Source of the DNA: CAYZEZ01 sp964477295
GTDB lineage: Bacteria; Bacteroidota; Bacteroidia; Bacteroidales; SM23-62
Length of the DNA: 21,868 bases
Direction of reading: 5' to 3'
NCBI GenBank assembly: GCA_964477295.1
Contig: CAYZEZ010000039.1
Location: 1-21,868 of the forward strand
Shown here: piece after piece, positions 8,427-15,955 of the stretch
How positions within the stretch are numbered: position 1 is the first letter of the stretch
Layout: each line of letters opens with the position of its first letter
Position numbers and translations under genes: made by a program
Notes under the pieces: generated by a model
What the model saw: the letters and a program-made list of their open reading frames with translations, nothing else
Told to the model about the DNA's origin: nothing
Database searches by the model: none

Positions 8427-8444
8427 AATAGATAAAAATCTATT
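8427..8444. repeat. Perfect 7-bp inverted repeat, possible operator
   Basis: AATAGAT (8427-8433), spacer AAAA, then ATCTATT (8438-8444). It lies 66 nt before the ATG at 8511. It has no T-tail and is too AT-rich to be a terminator; a dimeric regulator site is possible. Confidence 0.4.
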
Positions 8445-8510
8445 CATATTATTCGATTATCTCTCAACTGCAAAAATTTAACTTCTATAATAATTTAAAA
8501 CTCTTTTGTC

Positions 8511-9590
8511 ATGAAAAAAATTTTAACTCTTTCTATCGGGCTGGTTTTGTCCGGTATTTTTGTGCATGCTACAGTCAGAACTGTTAGCAACAATTCTCTT
8601 CATCCGGCACAATATACTTCAATAAATACTGCGATCCAGGATTCTGACCCTGGAGATACTATTCTGGTATTCGGAAACGGAAGCGCATACCAGGAAGATT
8701 ACGGAACAGTGAATATTGACCGGAAGATTACCCTTATCGGTGCAGGTTATAATAATCCCTATGGAAAAGTAGCGAATATCGCAACTCTGAATTTTACAGC
8801 AGGGACATTCAATTCCAGCAATTCATATGTGGCCGGCTTCTATATTGAGAATATATATTACAGAGGAAGTGCAGGTGCCGCAAAATTGACCGAAGGAATT
8901 GTGGTGGAAAGATGCCAGTTACAATATGTCAGCTTTTACGAGGCAGTTACTTATCGGGATGACACTATAAGGAATTGTCTCTTTAAAGATTCTTATGTCT
9001 ATTTCTATGATTACTTACCAGGATCGCCCTATGAAAACATTCAGATCCATAATAATATCTTCGACAATGAGTATATAAGGTCTTACAATGACAATTACAA
9101 CCTGGATAGTGTCTATTTCAGGAACAATGTATTTGTAAACAGGACCGCTCCCAACCGTATTTTTGATAATACCAAATGGCTGACCATGGAAAATAACATT
9201 TTTTACGCAGCCGAACCACAGGGATGTACCGAATGTGCCTTTAATCATAACCTGACATTCGCGAACAATGATAATGTGCTTGATGGGACGGGAAATCCCG
9301 GAAGCATTGGGACCGGAAACATTGAAAATCAGAATCCCGATTTTACAATTTATCCTATCGGTGGCGGGGCATTCAGTTATAGTCATGATCTGCATGTAGG
9401 ACTGGTGGCAGCAAAGACTGGCGGCACTGATGGAAAAGAGATCGGGATCTATGGTGGCATGCTTCCCTATGACCCTGGTTTGAATCCGGCCATACCTCAG
9501 ATGACAGAAATTACTTTTCCCGGCAATGCCAGTTCTGTTAAGGTTGGAGGTACTCTGAATGTAACATTCAAAGCGAAAAAACAAGACTGA
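8511..9590 (+). CDS. Secreted right-handed beta-helix (pectin-lyase-like) protein without sorting domain
   Basis: 359 residues. A Sec signal peptide is clear (M-K-K-I, hydrophobic core, cleavage likely after H-A-T or nearby). The opening T-V-S-N-N-S-L-H-P-A-Q-Y-T-S-I-N-T-A-I-Q-D-S-D-P-G-D-T-I-L-V is the usual start of parallel beta-helix proteins. It is followed by helix-turn strands with N-N-I-F-x-N, N-N-V-F-V-N and N-N-I-F-Y motifs (residues ~70-270). The end (P-Y-D-P-G-L-N-P-A-I-P-Q-M-T-E-I-T-F-P...) passes into a short Ig-like strand and stops. No catalytic residues of pectate lyases are evident, so binding or structure is as likely as cleavage. There is no T9SS domain. The gene for a T9SS cargo follows after 47 bp, and the two are probably co-transcribed, which hints that they act together outside the cell. 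Confidence 0.85.
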   Translation: MKKILTLSIGLVLSGIFVHATVRTVSNNSLHPAQYTSINTAIQDSDPGDTILVFGNGSAYQEDYGTVNIDRKITLIGAGYNNPYGKVANIATLNFTAGTFNSSNSYVAGFYIENIYYRGSAGAAKLTEGIVVERCQLQYVSFYEAVTYRDDTIRNCLFKDSYVYFYDYLPGSPYENIQIHNNIFDNEYIRSYNDNYNLDSVYFRNNVFVNRTAPNRIFDNTKWLTMENNIFYAAEPQGCTECAFNHNLTFANNDNVLDGTGNPGSIGTGNIENQNPDFTIYPIGGGAFSYSHDLHVGLVAAKTGGTDGKEIGIYGGMLPYDPGLNPAIPQMTEITFPGNASSVKVGGTLNVTFKAKKQD

Positions 9591-9637
9591 CCATCTTCAG
9601 GTAATTATACAGTTTATTCACTTTAAACAAAACAACC

Positions 9638-12388
9638 ATGAAGATTAAGTTAGTCTTTTTAATAATAACCTGGTGTTTGGCCTTCGGGGTGGTCCATTCA
9701 CAAACCCTGACCAGGGCTGAATACTATTTTGATTCCGACCCGGGTGTTGGGAACGGCCTGCCAATTACTGTTTCCCCTGCAGGCGATTCAATTACGCAGC
9801 AATTTAGTTTCGATGTGACCGGTTTGACTCCCGGTTTTCACCGGCTGTTTATCCGGGTGAAAGATGATATGGGTCACTGGAGCATTGTAAAAGGACATTT
9901 GTTTAATGTCTTTGACGATACACCTGTTGATTTGACCAAAACACAACCAGAAATAGTTGGTTATGAATACTTTTATGATAAGGATGAAGGTGCCGGATCC
10001 GGAGCCTATACAGCTATTACTTCTGGTAGTGATATAACGGAGAATTTTAATTTTTCAACTGCAGGTCTCCACCCAGGATTCCACAGGTTGTATATCAGGC
10101 CCAAAGATGCTTCCGGCAAATGGGGGCAATTTATGATCCACATATTTTACGTTTTTGAAGATACCCTTATTGACCTGTCACAGGTCAGATCAAAAATCGT
10201 TGCAGCAGAGTATTTCTTCGATAAGGATTCTGTACCCCAGGGACAGGGCGTTCCTCTTTCGATAACTCCAGGGAATGAAGTCGAATGGGATAGCACTATC
10301 AGCGTGGAAGGACTTGAAGCCGGAAAGCATGTATTATTTATACGGGTTCGTGATTCCATTGGCCTCTGGAGTATTGCAGCAGAAAAAGGGTTCAATGTAG
10401 TAAATCTGAGTACTGAAAACAATTCACCGATCTGTCCCGGAACATCTGAGGGTAAAGCAAAAGTTACCCTGGATGGAGGAGTTCCTCCATTTACTTATCT
10501 TTGGGACGATCCTTTTCAGCAAAAAGCCGATTCTGCCACAGGTCTGGCACCCGGCACATACACTGTTACTGTTACCGATGCTGAAGGAGCTATCGTTAAG
10601 GAAACGATTGAAATAGAGGAGTATGATCCTATTTGGATCGGCATCACAACAGATGATACCGATTGTAATGAAGCCCAGGGAAGTGCAACAGCTAAGGTAG
10701 ATTCAGGCGGAATTGCACCATTCAAATATTCCTGGACAACTGGTTCTGATGAGAAATCAATTACTGATTTACGTTCTGGTATATATTATGTTACAGTGAC
10801 AGATCTATTGGGCTGTTCTAATTCTGCCGTAGCGACCATTAACGACGTAAACGGACCACAGATTACCGTGAATGGAATTCATCATCTCGATTGTGCAGGT
10901 GATGCAGACGGGTATATCGATGTTGGCATTTCCGGTGGTTCAGGAGGATATTCAGTTCAATGGTCTAATGGTGAAACCACGGAGGATATCATCAACCTGA
11001 CAGCTGGTCCGTATGAAATCACTGTGTTTGATGATCAACAGTGCCGTGCTTCAAAAAGCATCGTGATTAAACAACCTGATCCGTTGACCTTTAAGCTATC
11101 GGTTAATCCATCCGATTGTAACTCAAGTACAGGAAGTGCCACCGTTAGCGTGTTTGGCGGAACAGCTCCCTACGGTTATCAGTGGGAAGGCGGGGGATTC
11201 CTGCCTACCAAGGAAAGCCTTGCTGCAGGCGTGTATACAGTCAATGTTATTGATGACAATGGGTGTACTGCTGATGTGAGGGTAGCTGTCAGTGATAAGG
11301 ATGCACCTATAGTTAATGTTACTGAAATCCTTGAAAGTACCTGCGGTCAAACGGATGGCGAGATCCATATAAGTGTGGCTGGTGGCGCTACAGGAAGCTA
11401 TACCTTCAGCTGGAAGAAAGATGGTCTTGAAGTTGGAACCAGCCGTAACCTGACAGGTGTAGGCCCGGGTAATTTCAATGTTTCAGTTCAGGATGGAACC
11501 TGCAAAACACTGGCAACAGCTACAATCCCGGCCGAATTGCCACCCACAGATCCAATCTGCCTGGTTACAGTAGATACTGCAACAGGTAAAAACATGGTTG
11601 TATGGAACAAGACAGCCGGTGAGGGCATTTTATCTTACAATATATACCGTGAAACAAGTCAGGCTGGTGTGTTTAACCTTATTTCCAACCAGCCTTATGA
11701 CAGCTTAAGTCAGTTTACAGATAACCTGGCTGACCCGGCTGTCCGTTCATGGAGATATAAGCTCTCCGCAATGGATGATTGCGGCAATGAATCGAGGAAA
11801 AGTGCTTATCACAAAACAATGCACCTGACTTTAAACCTTGGATTATTGGGTGGTGTCAACCTGATCTGGAACCACTATGAAGGTTTCTCACCCTTTGAAA
11901 ATTCATACAGGATCTGGAGGTTCAGCAACGATAAATGGGAATTGCTGACCAGCATCCCAAGCAACCTGAACAGCTATACTGACCAATCCCCACCTGCCGG
12001 AGTGATCTGGTATTATGTGGAAGCGGTTCGTCCTACAGGCTGTACACCTACTGAATTCAAAGCAGGCACATTGAATTCATCCAGGTCAAACAGGCAGAGC
12101 AGGCTGAAAACAGGTGTACAGGAAGAGATCAATGAACAGTACAGTCTCAGGATCTATCCTAATCCCAGCTCAGGCAAATTTACTTTGTCGATGGACCTGC
12201 TTGAAAGTGAAAATGTGGATATCAGGGTATATGACATGAGCGGTAAGCTGGTGTACATTTCTTCTTTTGATAACTACATCGACAGACTCGAGACAGAGGT
12301 TGATATGACCGGTTATGCAAAGGGAATATATCACATAACGGTTAAGACCAACAAAGGAATATTCAATAATGCTTTAATAATTGAATAG
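9638..12388 (+). CDS. T9SS cargo with three AEYYFD repeats, five SprB repeats and a type A sorting domain
   Basis: 916 residues with a signal peptide (~1-21, ending V-H-S-Q). Domains in order: three ~81-residue repeats starting near 27, 108 and 190, each opening [AG]-[EY]-Y-[FY]-[FY]-D and closing G-L-x-[PA]-G-x-H-x-L-[FY]-I-R-x-[KR]-D ... G-x-W; five SprB-type repeats at about 264-328, 343-403, 417-480, 493-552 and 568-630, each with G-G-x-x-P-[FY]-x-Y-x-W and L-x-x-G-x-Y-x-V-x-V-x-D; two fibronectin-III-like stretches (~639-800); an S-N-R-Q-S-R linker (817-822); and the type A sorting domain (I-Y-P-N-P-S-S-G-K at 839-847 to the terminal A-L-I-I-E). SprB repeats occur in the flavobacterial gliding adhesin SprB. 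The likely role is a surface adhesin or matrix protein. Its C-terminal 278 residues are paralogous to those of the gene at 15956-21868. Confidence 0.92.
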   Translation: MKIKLVFLIITWCLAFGVVHSQTLTRAEYYFDSDPGVGNGLPITVSPAGDSITQQFSFDVTGLTPGFHRLFIRVKDDMGHWSIVKGHLFNVFDDTPVDLTKTQPEIVGYEYFYDKDEGAGSGAYTAITSGSDITENFNFSTAGLHPGFHRLYIRPKDASGKWGQFMIHIFYVFEDTLIDLSQVRSKIVAAEYFFDKDSVPQGQGVPLSITPGNEVEWDSTISVEGLEAGKHVLFIRVRDSIGLWSIAAEKGFNVVNLSTENNSPICPGTSEGKAKVTLDGGVPPFTYLWDDPFQQKADSATGLAPGTYTVTVTDAEGAIVKETIEIEEYDPIWIGITTDDTDCNEAQGSATAKVDSGGIAPFKYSWTTGSDEKSITDLRSGIYYVTVTDLLGCSNSAVATINDVNGPQITVNGIHHLDCAGDADGYIDVGISGGSGGYSVQWSNGETTEDIINLTAGPYEITVFDDQQCRASKSIVIKQPDPLTFKLSVNPSDCNSSTGSATVSVFGGTAPYGYQWEGGGFLPTKESLAAGVYTVNVIDDNGCTADVRVAVSDKDAPIVNVTEILESTCGQTDGEIHISVAGGATGSYTFSWKKDGLEVGTSRNLTGVGPGNFNVSVQDGTCKTLATATIPAELPPTDPICLVTVDTATGKNMVVWNKTAGEGILSYNIYRETSQAGVFNLISNQPYDSLSQFTDNLADPAVRSWRYKLSAMDDCGNESRKSAYHKTMHLTLNLGLLGGVNLIWNHYEGFSPFENSYRIWRFSNDKWELLTSIPSNLNSYTDQSPPAGVIWYYVEAVRPTGCTPTEFKAGTLNSSRSNRQSRLKTGVQEEINEQYSLRIYPNPSSGKFTLSMDLLESENVDIRVYDMSGKLVYISSFDNYIDRLETEVDMTGYAKGIYHITVKTNKGIFNNALIIE
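9713..10402 (+). repeat. Three tandem 'AEYYFD' protein repeats
   Basis: Units begin near codons 26, 107 and 189 (spacing 81-82 residues). Shared positions include E-Y-[FY]-[FY]-D-[KS]-D, a V-x-G-L or A-G-L turn, P/A-G-[FK]-H-[RV]-L-[FY]-I-R-[VP]-[KR]-D and G-x-W-[SG]. The DNA copies are diverged. I do not know a named domain for this unit. Confidence 0.8.
10427..11527 (+). repeat. Five SprB-type repeats in the 916-residue cargo
   Basis: Five units of about 60-65 residues spaced about 75 residues apart. Each has Cys early in the unit in most copies (D-C-N, D-C-A-G, D-C-N, T-C-G), G-G-x-x-P-[FY]-x-Y-x-W or equivalent, and a closing L-x-x-G-x-Y-x-V-[TN]-V-x-D-x-x-G-C. The same unit occurs five times in the giant protein on the opposite strand. 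Confidence 0.85.
11552..12385 (+). repeat. Paralogous C-terminal delivery block, copy 1
   Basis: Codons 639-916 (P-I-C-L-V-T-V-D-T-A-T-G-K-N onward) align almost end to end with codons 1684-1960 of the gene at 15956-21868. Strongly shared stretches include R-S-W-R-Y-[KR]-L-S, Y-H-K-T-M-H-L-T-[LI]-N-L-G, N-L-I-W-[ND]-H-Y-E-G-F, K-A-G-T-L-N-S-S-[RK]-S-N-R-Q-S-R-L and the sorting domain. Confidence 0.9.
11555..11601 (+). repeat. 47-nt identical tract, copy 1 (inverted relative to 16740-16786)
   Basis: These 47 bases are identical to the reverse complement of 16740-16786. They cover 15 whole codons of the paralogous block (I-C-L-V-T-V-D-T-A-T-G-K-N-M-V) plus two bases. Both flanking codons differ synonymously (CCA/CCG before, GTA/GTC after). 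Confidence 0.95.
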
Positions 12389-12405
12389 ATCCCTTTTAGC
12401 CATAT

Positions 12406-12440
12406 AAAAAGAGCCGCAAGTATTTGCGGCTCTTTTTTTT
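12406..12440. terminator. Bidirectional Rho-independent terminator
   Basis: A perfect 14-bp stem, AAAAAGAGCCGCAA / TTGCGGCTCTTTTT, encloses the loop GTAT and continues to eight T (12433-12440). It lies 17 bp after the stop of the cargo gene. On the minus strand the A-run at 12406-12410 gives five U, so it can also stop the convergent sensor gene ending at 12514. Confidence 0.95.
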
Positions 12441-12513
12441 GCAGGTCGAGGACTGCAGTTTTTTTCAATGTTGCCTTACCCGTCGATTAAAATCCGACAG
12501 CAGTTGATGCCTG

Positions 12514-15500
12514 TTATATCCGCACTCCGATGAGGACTACATCATCCACCTGTTCAGTTTTCCCTTCTTTCATCCAATTGATCAGTGTATCGTAAAGGAA
12601 TTTCTTTTGTTCCTCCATCGGCTTCCTGTAGATCTCAACAAACAGATCCTTCATTTTTTTGATCATAAATTTTTTTCCTTTAGGCCCTCCGAACTGATCC
12701 TGGAATCCATCTGAAAAAATATACAGTACGTCATCCTTCTGCACATCTATTTCGTTATTCAGAAAGGGCTGGTCGGCCAGTTCATGGATACCAATCGGCA
12801 TCCGGTCGCCTCTTATCTGGATGATTTCATCGTTCCTGATCAATATAAGTGGATTGTTTGCACCAGCAAATTCAACTTTATTATTTTTTTTATCAATAAT
12901 GTGCAGTGCCATATCCATGCCGTCTTTCTGCTCTCCTTCCTCTCCTTTCTGTCTCAGATGTGTGATTACCTGGCGCCGCAACTCATCCAGGATTTCGCTT
13001 GCAGAAACTCCCTCCCTCTCAGTCACAATATTATTCAGGATAGACAACCCGAGCATGCTCATAAAAGCCCCTGGTACACCATGACCAGTGCAATCTGCAG
13101 CGACTGTAATAGGTTTGCCGTTCTTCTGGCCAAGCCAGTAAAAGTCTCCACTTACAATATCTCTCGGAAGAAATAAAACAAAGCCATCAAGCTCAAGGTC
13201 GGTCAATGATTTTTCAGGAGGCAACAGGGCTGTTTGAATCTTCTGGGCATACTTGATACTAGCCATGATATCTTCATTCTTTTCTTCAATCTCTTCCTTC
13301 TGCAGCTCTAATTCATCCTTTTGTCTTACTACTTCAGCAGTCCTCTCCCTGATGATCTCACGCAGTTGCCGCGTATATATCTTAACAATGAAATAAACGA
13401 TGACTGTTGCCAGGATAATATAAAGTATATAGGCCCACCATTTCCTGTACCATGGGGCAATAATGGTAAATGTATAGGTGGCTTCACTACTTTCCTTTCC
13501 ATACATATTCCTGGCCTTAACCCGGAACACATATTCACCTTCGTGCAGGTTGGTATATTCCTTCTTCGATTCATTGGTCCATGCACTCCAGCCATCGTCA
13601 TTCCCTTCCAGGAAATAACTGAATTCAAGGTAGGATTCATCGGAACCTGATTGTGCGGCATAATTAAACACCAGTGAATTCTTTGAAAAGGGAAGGGATG
13701 GTTTAAGTACACCTGGCTGCTCCAGTGAACTGATACCGTCCGCATCAAAATATGTCCCCCCGAAAATAAGATCTCCTCTGCTTAAGCTTATATTTCTTAT
13801 CAATGCACTGTAAGGTACGTCAAAATCTTTCTTCACTTTATTATCATAACGGTAGAGCCCTTCATCACCTCCCAGCCAAACCACGCTATCAAAATCAAAA
13901 TAAATGGAGTGAATCAATTCTTCAGAGATCTTTCTAAAGGGGTATTCGATCCATTCATAATCTGTAGGACTTAATTCTTTGAGATAACCTACTTCATAAG
14001 GTTTATGGCCTCCCGTTGCAGTTACCATCCATATATCGGTTTCGGGCTCACCAACTATTCTGTGTATCCATTTTGAGCCATCTCCAAACTGGTCGCCGAA
14101 TGTAGAATCTGGTTTGAACATGTTCAGATGGGCCATATATTTAAAAAGACCTTTATCCGTTGCGATCATTAATGGCCCCCTGGCCTGAGAAAAAATAAAA
14201 GGACCGTCGGGCAATCCCTGGGTGCTATCATATCTTGTTACGTTAATTTCATTAATCATATTTTCATCGTCAAATGAAAGGATATTCACTTTTACGACAA
14301 TATAATTAGGGGTCCCGAGCCACAGGTTGCCAATAAAATCTTCGGATAACTGCCTTACTTCTTCATTAATGCCTTCTATCCTGCCTTCAATTTTCCATAT
14401 ATTTTTTTCCCTGTAAATAGCGGCAAGACCATTCTCAAGGCCCACATACACCCTTGCCGGATCAAGCTTTGACTGGTATAATGTCCAGGGTATTTCATCG
14501 AGAACATAGCTCCATTGATTTTTTAGATCTATTTGTGCAACATTGTCGTTCAATACCACCAATAATAATTCTTCCTGGTCATACCGGAAAGTAATAATGT
14601 CCCAGCATTCCGTTTCTTCCAATCCCGGTACTACTTTGAAAACGGGAGTATTTATCCCTGATAAACGGTCAATGACAGCGTCTTTATCGAGATAATATAA
14701 TCCCCTGAGAGTAGCCACATAAATGGTATTATTAAACCTTGAAATGGACTGGACTGAACCGAGTATCCCGGCCTGATCAGAATAATAGCTTATTTGAGAG
14801 TTTATTTCAACCCGGGAAATCCCATTGCTCAAAGTCAACCAGAGATTACCTGATCTGTCAACAAATTGTTCTGTAACTATCTGATCCTGCAGACCGCTAT
14901 ATTTATCCAGAAGTGTGACCAGGTTCCACAGGGTATCAACAACGATCACCCCATTCCCCCATGTCCCCAGGGAGATTCTGTTTTCATCTATTTTAACGGC
15001 ATTATATAATTCAACCTGAAGAAGGATATCCTCAATATTTGTAATTAACCTGTTTATGGTTCCCCGGCCATTCCCAGGGTCCATCATATATAGTCCATCT
15101 GATTCGGTGATGATGACTATTCTCCCGTTTGAAACCGGGATCATGCCGAAAACATTTATTTCAGCAAATATTTCACTTCCGGGAACAATTGACTGCTGAT
15201 CATTTTCCAGCTTCGTTAAGCCAATTCCACGCTGCCTGGTGTAATAGTCCCCGTTTACATAAAATGCTTTATGATACGACGTTTCCGGATATAAGATACG
15301 CAATGAGTCGGCTTGATATATAAATAAATAATCTGCAGCCTGAAAAATAACTCCGTGTCGGGTGACATTTGTCCCCCAGATAAAATCAAAATTTGCATAT
15401 TCAGCATCTATTCTGTCAGAAAGTGAAACAAAGACCAACTGACCGATTGAATCAGGGGCCAGGTAGCCAAACTCATTTTGAGCACCCACATAGATACGGC

Positions 15501-15831
15501 CATTATCATCCACATCAATTGATCTAACATTTGTCACTGTGGATGTCGGAATTTTCCTCCAGTTGACTCCGTCATATTCCAATACTGTGTTATTATTTGC
15601 GAAATACATTATTCCGCGTTTGTCCTGGGTAATATCCCAATTCTGAGCTAAGGCATCGTAATCCTTTTGAGAAAAGTAGTGAACAGGGAATAATCCCTGT
15701 TGCGGCAGATCCTGTGCAAAGATTGCTTCGCTGGTAAAAATGATCCATATCAGGATCAGGCAGTGAATGACCGTTGATGGATATAATTTCCTATTTGGAC
15801 AATTCTTTGTCATTCTATTTAATGCACTCAT
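12514..15831 (-). CDS. Exported beta-propeller sensor with SpoIIE/PP2C serine phosphatase output
   Basis: 1105 residues. The N-terminal hydrophobic stretch (~19-39, ending I-F-A-Q) is a signal peptide. Residues ~45-690 carry two-component-regulator-propeller-type repeats (I-T-Q-D-K-R-G-I-M-Y-F-A-N-N, V-D-D-N-G-R-I-Y-V-G, V-D-R-S-G-N-L-W-L, L-S-E-D-F-I-G-N-L-W-L-G-T). A Y_Y_Y domain follows (~710-790), then one membrane helix (~799-818), a charged coiled coil (~820-862), and a SpoIIE phosphatase domain (~865-1105). Likely metal-binding acidic residues are visible: D896 in V-S-G-D-F-Y-W, D913 in A-D-C-T-G-H-G, D973 in D-G-M-D-M-A, D1041 in F-S-D-G and D1096/D1097 in V-D-D-V-V. The propeller should sense a periplasmic ligand and drive dephosphorylation of a cytoplasmic protein, classically an anti-sigma antagonist; no such partner gene is in the window. 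ATG at 15831 fits the upstream promoter; Met7 is an alternative start. Confidence 0.93.
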   Translation of the reverse strand: MSALNRMTKNCPNRKLYPSTVIHCLILIWIIFTSEAIFAQDLPQQGLFPVHYFSQKDYDALAQNWDITQDKRGIMYFANNNTVLEYDGVNWRKIPTSTVTNVRSIDVDDNGRIYVGAQNEFGYLAPDSIGQLVFVSLSDRIDAEYANFDFIWGTNVTRHGVIFQAADYLFIYQADSLRILYPETSYHKAFYVNGDYYTRQRGIGLTKLENDQQSIVPGSEIFAEINVFGMIPVSNGRIVIITESDGLYMMDPGNGRGTINRLITNIEDILLQVELYNAVKIDENRISLGTWGNGVIVVDTLWNLVTLLDKYSGLQDQIVTEQFVDRSGNLWLTLSNGISRVEINSQISYYSDQAGILGSVQSISRFNNTIYVATLRGLYYLDKDAVIDRLSGINTPVFKVVPGLEETECWDIITFRYDQEELLLVVLNDNVAQIDLKNQWSYVLDEIPWTLYQSKLDPARVYVGLENGLAAIYREKNIWKIEGRIEGINEEVRQLSEDFIGNLWLGTPNYIVVKVNILSFDDENMINEINVTRYDSTQGLPDGPFIFSQARGPLMIATDKGLFKYMAHLNMFKPDSTFGDQFGDGSKWIHRIVGEPETDIWMVTATGGHKPYEVGYLKELSPTDYEWIEYPFRKISEELIHSIYFDFDSVVWLGGDEGLYRYDNKVKKDFDVPYSALIRNISLSRGDLIFGGTYFDADGISSLEQPGVLKPSLPFSKNSLVFNYAAQSGSDESYLEFSYFLEGNDDGWSAWTNESKKEYTNLHEGEYVFRVKARNMYGKESSEATYTFTIIAPWYRKWWAYILYIILATVIVYFIVKIYTRQLREIIRERTAEVVRQKDELELQKEEIEEKNEDIMASIKYAQKIQTALLPPEKSLTDLELDGFVLFLPRDIVSGDFYWLGQKNGKPITVAADCTGHGVPGAFMSMLGLSILNNIVTEREGVSASEILDELRRQVITHLRQKGEEGEQKDGMDMALHIIDKKNNKVEFAGANNPLILIRNDEIIQIRGDRMPIGIHELADQPFLNNEIDVQKDDVLYIFSDGFQDQFGGPKGKKFMIKKMKDLFVEIYRKPMEEQKKFLYDTLINWMKEGKTEQVDDVVLIGVRI

Positions 15832-15862
15832 TTGAAAAGTTGGCGTGGCATACCAATTAGAA

Positions 15863-15894
15863 CAAAAATACTAAAGAAATTTTTAAATAGTAAA
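15863..15894 (-). promoter_or_regulatory. Bacteroidota-type promoter for the sensor-phosphatase gene
   Basis: On the minus strand TTTA (15894-15891) precedes TATTTTTG (15870-15863) by 20 nt. The -7 element matches TAnnTTTG fully and the -33 element three of four bases. The expected leader is about 25 nt. It directly abuts the U-tract of the terminator of the upstream gene. Confidence 0.55.
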
Positions 15895-15936
15895 AATAAA
15901 AAAGGCTGCTCCGGATCAAGCGCCAGAACAGCCTTT
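15895..15936 (-). terminator. Rho-independent terminator of the giant surface-protein gene
   Basis: On the minus strand AAAGGCTGTTCTGG pairs with CCGGAGCAGCCTTT (14 bp, including T-G wobbles) around an eight-base loop, followed by further T (15900-15898, then a broken T-rich tract). It lies 20 bp after the stop at 15956. A third GGCTG copy just upstream (15938-15942) allows an alternative, longer-looped hairpin. Confidence 0.85.
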
Positions 15937-15955
15937 CAGCCTTTTTTATGTTAAT

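Larger units (their letters stand above)
8176..8510. other. AT-rich intergenic region upstream of the beta-helix gene
   Basis: No gene-like frame is present. The stretch is strongly AT-rich and includes a ten-A run (8281-8290) and two perfect AT inverted repeats (8387-8405 and 8427-8444). I could not find a convincing -33/-7 pair for the gene at 8511: TAACTTTA near 8412 lacks an upstream TTG, and TTG at 8418-8420 lacks a -7 element at the right distance. The promoter for 8511 is presumably here but undefined. Confidence 0.6.

Noticed and set aside
9015..9584. 189-codon frame antisense to the beta-helix gene
   Set aside because: The forward gene has a signal peptide and clear beta-helix motifs; the reverse product has none and is a by-product of its codon use.
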